Origin: Streptomyces sp. SID8374
GTDB lineage: Bacteria > Actinomycetota > Actinomycetes > Streptomycetales > Streptomycetaceae
DNA length: 64,000 nucleotides
NCBI RefSeq assembly: GCF_009865135.1
Contig: NZ_WWGH01000002.1
Coordinates: 558,001-622,000 of the forward strand
Direction: 5' to 3'
Positions 58,284-64,000 of the stretch are shown one piece after another. Position numbers and translations under genes: made by a program. The number at the start of each line of letters is the position of its first letter. Position 1 is the first letter of the stretch. Under the pieces are notes generated by a model. That model saw only the letters and a program-made list of their open reading frames with translations. It did not search any database and had not been told where the DNA came from.

Positions 58284-60731
58284 ATGGAAGACGAGGGCAC
58301 GCGCGGCGTACGGGGCACGGGCGCGGACAGGGTGCCCGGGCCGGCGGGGCCGCCGCGGGTGGAGTCGCCTGCGGACCCGGGGGCGTCGTGGGGTGGGCAG
58401 CCCTCCGCCTGGACCGCCCCGCCGCCCCCGCCCGGGCCGCCCCCCGCCCGCCCCGCCGCCCCGCCGCCCCCCGTCGAACAGCCGACGGCCGGGGCCCCCG
58501 CCCTCGACGCCTGGCTGCGCACGCCCCGCCCCCCGCAGGCCCCCGGCGTCTGGCGGTTCGGGTTCACGCCGCGCCCGCCCGAGCAGGGCGACGAGGTCTC
58601 CGACCGCTCCCTCCTCGTTGGCGCCGTCATCACCCTCCTCTCCGCCCTCCTCCTCTGGTCGCTCTGGCGCAACGGCTACCTCCCGTACCGGCTCGTCCCC
58701 CTGAAGCTCTTCACCCCGGGCGAGTGGTGGAGGCCGGGAATCTCCGGCGGCCCCCGCACCGTCGAGGGCTCCAAGGCCCTCGCCGTGTACGAAGCGCTCC
58801 TCTTCGGCCTGCTCGTGTACGGCTGCGGCCGGATCGGCAATTTCTCCGAGCTCTTCCGCCGCCACGTCGTGAGTCGGGGACAGCCCTTCCTCGCTCTCGC
58901 GGCGGCCGTCGCCGCGGGCTTCACCCAGCTCCTGGTCTGGAAGGAGACCCTGCCGGTCGTCCGTCCGGTCCTGTTCCTGGTCGCCGCCGTCGCGGGCGAC
59001 GGGCTCTACCGGAGCCCGACCGCCGTCTACGTGATCTACGCCCTGATCGTCGCGGCCCTCCTGTACCCCTTCGCCCGCCTGGGCCGCTGGTGCGAGCTGA
59101 TCGCCGCCCGCCGGGGCACCGCCGCACCGGCCCCGGCCGACGCCCCGCCCCCCGCCACCGCGACCTCCGCCGACCGGTGGCCCGAGCTGCGCGCGGCGGG
59201 CTGGACCGACGCGGCGGACACCCTCACCGCCGAGGTCCGCACCGGCCGGATGAACGACGTGGACGTGGCCCGGCTCCGCCACGCCTGGGCGCAGGCCACC
59301 CGCAGCCCCGACCGGCTCGCCCCCCTCGCCGAGGCCGTCCTGCGCACCGGGGGAGCGGCCGCCCTGCACCCCTCGGGCCACCGCGACCTGCCCCGCCGCA
59401 CCGCCCGCCACGACGTGCTCACCGGCCAGGTCAGGATCGGCCGCTGCGCCGACGACCCGCACAACCCCTACCCCCGCCGGACCATCGGCCTCGCCCTCGA
59501 CCCGACCCTGCTCGGCACCTCGCTGCTGGCCGTCGGCCCGCCCGGCTCCGGGAAGTCCGCCCGGCTGGTGCGCCCGGTCGTCGAGGCCCTCGGCCTGCGC
59601 GCCCTGGCCGGGCAGGCGGCCGTCCTCGCCGTCGGCGCCACAGGCAGCCCGCTCGGCCCGGACGAGGCCTTCGACGTCGTCGTACGCGTCGGCGACCCCG
59701 CCTCCGCCCACGACCTCGACCTCTACGGTGGCACGACCGACCCCGACGAGGCCGCCGCCGTCCTGGCGGAAGGGCTCGTCGGCGATGTCGGCAGCCTGGA
59801 CAGCCGCCGCGCCGCCACCGTCCTCGCCCAGCTGCTCGGCCCGTACCGGACGGCCCACGGACACTTCCCCTCCGTACCGGAACTGCGCGAACTCCTCGAC
59901 GGCTCCCCGCAGGCCATCGCCGCACTCCGGGCCACCCTCGAAGCCGCCGGACACCAGGCGATGCTCCGCGAGCTGGAGGCCCGCACCCGGCAGGCGGGCG
60001 GCCCGGGCGACCCCGCCCCGGCCCTCGCGGACCGGGTGGCGCTGCTGGACCGGCCCGCGTTCGCCGGGTTCTTCGCCACCGGCCCGGACGCCCGCCCCTT
60101 CGCGCTGCGCTCGCTCGGCCAGTACCCGCTGCGGGTCCGCGTCGACCTGCCGGAACGCGGCCACGCGGAGGCCTCCCGCCTCCTCACCCGGCTGCTGCTC
60201 GCCCAGTTCACCGCGATCACCGCCGCCCGCACCGACACCACGCTCTTCGTCGGCCTGGTCCTGGACGACGCGACCCACGCGGTGACCGCCGAGACCGTAC
60301 GCGGCATCCGCAGGCTCCGCTCGGTCAACGCGGGAGCCGTCCTCACCCTCCGTACCGTCGACGACGTCCCCGAAGCCCTGCACACCCCGCTGCTCGGCGC
60401 GGTCGGCTGCACGGCCGCCTTCTCCGGCATCACCACCTGGGACGGCAAGCGGTTCGCCGAGTCCTGGGGCAAGGAGTGGGTGGAGACCCGCGAGGTCGCC
60501 CAGCACACCGTCTTCGCCGACCAGCCGTTCACCCGCGCCATGCACGCGCTGCGCAAGCTGGTCACGGGCAAGGCGGTGACCACGGACGCGGTGACCGTAC
60601 GGCAGGTGGAGAAGGAGCGCTGGTCGGCCTCGGAGCTGGCGTACGCGGTCCCGGCCGGGCACGCGGTGATCCGGCTGACGACGGTCGAGGGCGAGCACGC
60701 GCCGCCGCTGCTGGTGGAGCTGGGCGGCTGA
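58284..60731 (+). CDS. VirD4/TraG-like membrane ATPase outside any conjugation locus
   Basis: The 815-residue product has a Pro-rich cytoplasmic tail and several hydrophobic segments between residues ~110 and 270 (VGAVITLLSALLLWSLW, LLFGLLVYGCGRIG, FLALAAAVAAGFTQLLV, VYVIYALIVAALLYPF). The ATPase domain has Walker A VGPPGSGKSARL, a strand with VGLVLDDATHAV at the Walker B position, and DQPFTRAMHALRKL near the end. This order resembles type IV coupling proteins, and relatives are common in Streptomyces chromosomes. No relaxase or pilus genes are near. The ATG at 58284 is preceded by AAGGGGG. It is 177 nt before the PucR gene. Confidence 0.75.
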   Translation: MEDEGTRGVRGTGADRVPGPAGPPRVESPADPGASWGGQPSAWTAPPPPPGPPPARPAAPPPPVEQPTAGAPALDAWLRTPRPPQAPGVWRFGFTPRPPEQGDEVSDRSLLVGAVITLLSALLLWSLWRNGYLPYRLVPLKLFTPGEWWRPGISGGPRTVEGSKALAVYEALLFGLLVYGCGRIGNFSELFRRHVVSRGQPFLALAAAVAAGFTQLLVWKETLPVVRPVLFLVAAVAGDGLYRSPTAVYVIYALIVAALLYPFARLGRWCELIAARRGTAAPAPADAPPPATATSADRWPELRAAGWTDAADTLTAEVRTGRMNDVDVARLRHAWAQATRSPDRLAPLAEAVLRTGGAAALHPSGHRDLPRRTARHDVLTGQVRIGRCADDPHNPYPRRTIGLALDPTLLGTSLLAVGPPGSGKSARLVRPVVEALGLRALAGQAAVLAVGATGSPLGPDEAFDVVVRVGDPASAHDLDLYGGTTDPDEAAAVLAEGLVGDVGSLDSRRAATVLAQLLGPYRTAHGHFPSVPELRELLDGSPQAIAALRATLEAAGHQAMLRELEARTRQAGGPGDPAPALADRVALLDRPAFAGFFATGPDARPFALRSLGQYPLRVRVDLPERGHAEASRLLTRLLLAQFTAITAARTDTTLFVGLVLDDATHAVTAETVRGIRRLRSVNAGAVLTLRTVDDVPEALHTPLLGAVGCTAAFSGITTWDGKRFAESWGKEWVETREVAQHTVFADQPFTRAMHALRKLVTGKAVTTDAVTVRQVEKERWSASELAYAVPAGHAVIRLTTVEGEHAPPLLVELGG

Positions 60732-60908
60732 GAAACGCCCCTCGGGGAACGGGGACGGCTGAGAGCGGTTACAGGAACTCTGCCGCCCTGGCAGAATCGG
60801 TGGCAGCCGTTCATACGCGACGGCGCAATCACCGACCACCGACCACCGATCGGGCCGGCGAAACCCCTCGCCGGTCACGCGTCTCCGACACCGAGGGTTC
60901 CCGGTCCC

Positions 60909-62483
60909 ATGCCCCCCACGCTCGCCTCGCTCGTCCAGCACTCGGCGCTCAAGCTCACGGTGCGGGCGGGGGCGGACCGCCTCGACACCCCCGTGCGCTG
61001 GGCCCACGCCAGCGAACTCGCCGACCCCGTCCCGTACATGGACGGCGGCGAACTGCTCCTGGTGACCGCCACCAACCTGGACGCCGAGAACACCGAGTCC
61101 ATGCGGCGGTACGTACGGCGGCTGGCCGGAGCGGGGGTCGCGGGCGTCGGCTTCGCGGTCGGCGTGAACTACGACGACATCCCGGCCGCCCTCGTCGACG
61201 CCGCCGAGGAAGCGGGCCTGCCGCTCCTCGAAGTCCCCCGCCGCACCCCGTTCCTCGCCATCAGCAAGGCCGTCTCCGCCGCCATCGCCGCCGACCAGTA
61301 CCGAGCGGTCACCGCCGGTTTCGAGGCCCAGCGCGAGCTGACGAAGGCCGCACTCGCCGGGGACGGCCCCGCCGACCTCCTGGCCCGCCTCGCCGCCCAC
61401 ATCGACGGCTGGGCGGCGCTGTACGACACCTCCGGCGCGGTGCTCGCAACCGCCCCCGACTGGGCCGCCCGCCGCGCCGCCCGCCTCATCCCCGACGTCG
61501 AACGCCTCCGGGACAGACCCGCGCCCGCCAGCGTCGTCGTCGGCGACAGCGAGGACCGGGTCGAACTCCAGTCGCTGGGCACCGGCCGCCGGGCACGCGG
61601 AGCGCTGGCCGTCGGTACGGGAGCGGCGCTGGGAACCGCCGAGCGGTACGCCGTCCACTCCGCCGTCGCCCTGCTCACCCTCACCACCGCCCGCTCCCGC
61701 TCGCTCCAGGGCGCCGAACAGCGCCTGGGCGCCGCCGTCCTGCGCATGCTCCTGGCCGGGCAGCCCGACCACGCCCGGGCGGTCGCCGGAGACCTCTACG
61801 GCGGCCTCCTCGACGCCCCCTTCCGGCTGCTGATCGCGGAGGCGGCCGCACCCGCCGGTTTCGAGCTGCTCACCGAGACGATGGAGGCCGCCGCCGCCCG
61901 CTCCGGCGAGGCGGTGCTCATGGTCCCGGAGGGCGAGCGCGTCGTGGTGCTGGCGGCCGACGGCGGTACGGCCGTCGCCGCCTGCGCGGCCTACGCCGAG
62001 GCCCAGGACGACCGCGCCCCGCGCGAAGGCGGCGCCGAGGACAGCGACGTGGTGGTCGGCCTCTCAGCCCCCTGCGGCCCGATCGCGGTCTCCGCCGCGT
62101 ACAAGCAGGCCGAACAGGCTCTCTCGGTCGCCCGCCGCCGGGGCAGGGCCCTGGTCGAACACGAGGAGCTGGCGGCCGGTTCGGTGCTCCCGCTCCTGGC
62201 CGACGACGCCGTACGGGCCTTCGCCGACGGCATGCTCCGCGCCCTGTACGAGCACGACGCCAAGGGCCGGGGCGACCTCGTGGCCTCCCTGCGCGCCTGG
62301 CTCTCCCGCCACGGCCAGTGGGACGCGGCCGCCGCCGACCTGGGCGTGCACCGGCACACCCTGCGCTACCGGATGCGCCGGGTGGAGGAGATCCTGGGCC
62401 GCTCACTGGACGACCCGGACGCCCGGATGGAGCTGTGGCTCGCGCTGAAGGCGACGGAGGCGGCGGCACCGGCCGAGGAGTGA
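60909..62483 (+). CDS. PucR-family transcription regulator
   Basis: The 524-residue product has the N-terminal PucR domain (LVQHSALKLTVRAG, VRWAHASELADPVPYMDGGELLLVTA), a middle GGDEF-like/CdaR part and the C-terminal HTH_30 (LRAWLSRHGQWDAAAADLGVHRHTLRYRMRRV). PucR proteins sense nitrogen compounds such as allantoin or GABA. Position between gabT and a succinic semialdehyde-type dehydrogenase makes GABA catabolism its likely target. A GabR of another family does this in Bacillus, so this is inference. The 177-nt gap before it probably holds its promoter. Confidence 0.9.
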   Translation: MPPTLASLVQHSALKLTVRAGADRLDTPVRWAHASELADPVPYMDGGELLLVTATNLDAENTESMRRYVRRLAGAGVAGVGFAVGVNYDDIPAALVDAAEEAGLPLLEVPRRTPFLAISKAVSAAIAADQYRAVTAGFEAQRELTKAALAGDGPADLLARLAAHIDGWAALYDTSGAVLATAPDWAARRAARLIPDVERLRDRPAPASVVVGDSEDRVELQSLGTGRRARGALAVGTGAALGTAERYAVHSAVALLTLTTARSRSLQGAEQRLGAAVLRMLLAGQPDHARAVAGDLYGGLLDAPFRLLIAEAAAPAGFELLTETMEAAAARSGEAVLMVPEGERVVVLAADGGTAVAACAAYAEAQDDRAPREGGAEDSDVVVGLSAPCGPIAVSAAYKQAEQALSVARRRGRALVEHEELAAGSVLPLLADDAVRAFADGMLRALYEHDAKGRGDLVASLRAWLSRHGQWDAAAADLGVHRHTLRYRMRRVEEILGRSLDDPDARMELWLALKATEAAAPAEE

Positions 62484-62663
62484 GCGCCCGCACCACCGTC
62501 TCCGACAATCCGGAGCACCGGACGCCCACCCCACTCCACCCCGGCTAAACGCGATCGCACCCTCCCAGCCCTACCGTGGAGCCACAAGGGGGAGCCTCCC
62601 GGGCACCCACGACTTCCGTCACGACCTCCTCACGCTCACGACCTCCGAAGGGCCGGAACCTCC

Positions 62664-64000
62664 ATGACTTCGCCCCACGCCTTCTGGGTGGCCGGCCGCC
62701 AGGCCACCGGTGCCGACAGCTTCGACGTCACCAACCCGTACGACGGACGCCTCGTCGGCACCGTCAGCGTGCCGACCGACGCCCAGGTCGAGGAGGCCGT
62801 CGCCGCCGCCCACGCCGTACGCGACGAGTTCGCCGCGACCCCGGCGCACGTGCGGGCCGCGGCCCTCGACCACGTCGTACGGCGGCTGGGGGAGCGCACC
62901 GAGGAGATCGCGCAGCTGATCTCGGCGGAGAACGGCAAGCCGATCAAGTGGGCGCGCGGCGAGGTCGGCCGGGCGGTCTCGGTGTTCCGGTTCGCGGCCG
63001 AGGAAGCCCGCCGCTTCAACGGCGGCGAAGCGCAGCGCCTGGACACCGACCTGGGCGGCACCGGCCGCCTCGGCCTGACCCGCCGCTTCCCGCGCGGGGC
63101 GGTCCTGGGCATCGCCCCCTTCAACTTCCCCCTCAACCTCAGCGCCCACAAGGTGGCCCCGGCCATCGCGGTGGGCGCCCCGATCATCCTGAAGCCGGCC
63201 CCGGCGACCCCGATCTCCTCGCTCATCCTCGGCGAACTGCTGGCCGAGACCGACCTCCCGGCGGGCTCCTGGTCCGTCCTGACGGTCCCGAACGACAAGA
63301 TGCCCGCCCTGGTCCAGGACGAGCGCCTCCCGGTCATCTCCTTCACCGGCTCGGGCCCGGTCGGTTACGCGATCATGGAGTCGGTGCCCCGCAAGCACTG
63401 CACCCTGGAGCTGGGAGGCAACGGCGCGGCGGTCGTCCTCGGCGACTACGCCTCGGACGAGGACCTGGACTGGGCGGCGACCCGGATCGCCACGTTCTCC
63501 AACTACCAGGGCGGCCAGTCCTGCATCTCGGTGCAGCGCGTCATCGCGGACGCCTCGGTCTACGACCGGCTCGTCCCGAAGATCGTCGCGGCCGTCGAGG
63601 CCCTGGTCACCGGCGACCCGTCCGACGCCACGACGGACGTGGGCCCCCTGGTCAGCGAGGACGCGGCCAAGCGCGTCGAGTCCTGGGTCGACGAGGCGGT
63701 CGAGGCGGGCGCCGAACTCCTCACCGGCGGCAAGCGCGACGGCGCCACGTACGCCCCGACGGTTCTGTCCGGCCTCCCCGACGACGTGAAGCTCTCCTGC
63801 GAAGAGGTCTTCGGCCCGGTCATGTCCCTCCAGAAGGTCGACGGCGAGGCGGAGGCGTTCGCCGCCGTCAACTCCTCCAAGTACGGCCTCCAGGCAGGCG
63901 TGTTCACCCACGACCTCCAGACCGCCTTCCGCGCCCACCGCGCCCTTGAGGTGGGCGGCGTGATCATCGGCGACGTGCCCTCGTACCGCGCCGACCAGAT
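62664..64000 (+). CDS. Aldehyde dehydrogenase, probably succinic semialdehyde (cut by window end)
   Basis: At least 445 residues are in the window with no stop. The family motifs are present: GIAPFNFPLNLSAHKVAPAIA, the Glu in TLELGGNGA, the Cys in YQGGQSCISVQR (about residue 287) and EEVFGPVMSL. The F-N-F-P and G-Q-S-C forms differ from the two aminoaldehyde enzymes above, so the substrate is another aldehyde; succinic semialdehyde from GabT is the best guess from context. The ATG at 62664 has GGAACC-type sequence rather than a strong ribosome binding site. It is 180 nt after the PucR gene. Confidence 0.85.
   Translation, partial: MTSPHAFWVAGRQATGADSFDVTNPYDGRLVGTVSVPTDAQVEEAVAAAHAVRDEFAATPAHVRAAALDHVVRRLGERTEEIAQLISAENGKPIKWARGEVGRAVSVFRFAAEEARRFNGGEAQRLDTDLGGTGRLGLTRRFPRGAVLGIAPFNFPLNLSAHKVAPAIAVGAPIILKPAPATPISSLILGELLAETDLPAGSWSVLTVPNDKMPALVQDERLPVISFTGSGPVGYAIMESVPRKHCTLELGGNGAAVVLGDYASDEDLDWAATRIATFSNYQGGQSCISVQRVIADASVYDRLVPKIVAAVEALVTGDPSDATTDVGPLVSEDAAKRVESWVDEAVEAGAELLTGGKRDGATYAPTVLSGLPDDVKLSCEEVFGPVMSLQKVDGEAEAFAAVNSSKYGLQAGVFTHDLQTAFRAHRALEVGGVIIGDVPSYRADQ

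Noticed and set aside
58266..61772. A 1,168-codon leftward open frame opposite the same two genes
   Set aside because: It is antisense to genes with clear domain motifs, and its Gly/Ala/Arg/Val/Asp-rich composition is typical of antisense shadows.
58277..62548. A 1,423-codon rightward open frame spanning the membrane ATPase and PucR genes
   Set aside because: It runs in another frame of two well-supported genes, has Arg/Pro/Gly-rich composition and no recognisable motif. Long stop-free shadows are expected at this GC content.

Overview
The window is chromosomal DNA of a Streptomyces (or very close relative). GC content is very high with G/C at most third codon positions. It carries the actinobacterial block yifB-dprA-whiG-rpsB-tsf-pyrH-frr-cdsA-rlmN, including the sporulation sigma factor WhiG, and shows TTA codons, GTG starts, leaderless genes and a DasR-type chitinase operator.

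Region 1 (1 to about 14,564) is the right end of an integrated phage-like element; its left end lies outside the window. Nearly all of its genes run leftward in a tight chain, at least twelve joined by 4-nt GTGA/ATGA overlaps. They encode a Cro-like HTH protein, small CxxC and membrane proteins, a Cas4-like Fe-S exonuclease, a probable ssDNA-binding protein, a Prim-Pol/helicase, a RusA-like resolvase, two WhiB-like proteins, a C5 cytosine methyltransferase and a DUF2637 membrane protein. A repressor-like XRE gene is divergent from the chain. Behind the helicase lies a large inverted repeat made of 11-12 bp iterons, a candidate origin. Inside the methyltransferase gene a second reading frame shows the codon periodicity of a real protein. 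The element ends in a hairpin terminator and breaks into yifB (comM family), which has lost its first ~90 codons.

Region 2 (14,562 to 26,108) holds core genes: truncated yifB, dprA (with an in-frame TTA codon and a 60-bp tandem repeat), whiG, a leaderless TetR regulator, an M23 peptidase on the other strand, then rpsB, tsf, pyrH, frr, cdsA and rlmN. Region 3 (26,181 to 30,215) is a TPP-riboswitch-controlled thiamine-type ABC importer. Region 4 (30,273 to 34,374) holds a lipoprotein, an SRPBCC protein and an ABC exporter-like pair preceded by a perfect 20-bp palindrome.

Region 5 (34,555 to 51,769, completed at 56,650 to 64,000) is a polyamine uptake and catabolism locus. It has an AsnC regulator with an aminotransferase, two aminoaldehyde dehydrogenases, two polyamine-binding lipoproteins, one PotA-PotB-PotC set, a FAD amine oxidase, GabT, a PucR regulator and a further aldehyde dehydrogenase. 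Together they could import putrescine or spermidine and convert it through 4-aminobutanal, GABA and succinic semialdehyde to succinate. Unrelated genes sit between them: a methyltransferase gene with an in-frame amber codon, a GDPD, an adenosine deaminase-like gene, a NADAR gene carrying a 168-bp terminal-inverted-repeat insertion, a secreted chitinase, a lipase-like hydrolase, a PAP2 phosphatase and a VirD4/TraG-like membrane ATPase.

No rRNA, intact tRNA or CRISPR array was seen. All family assignments come from reading motifs; no database search was possible.
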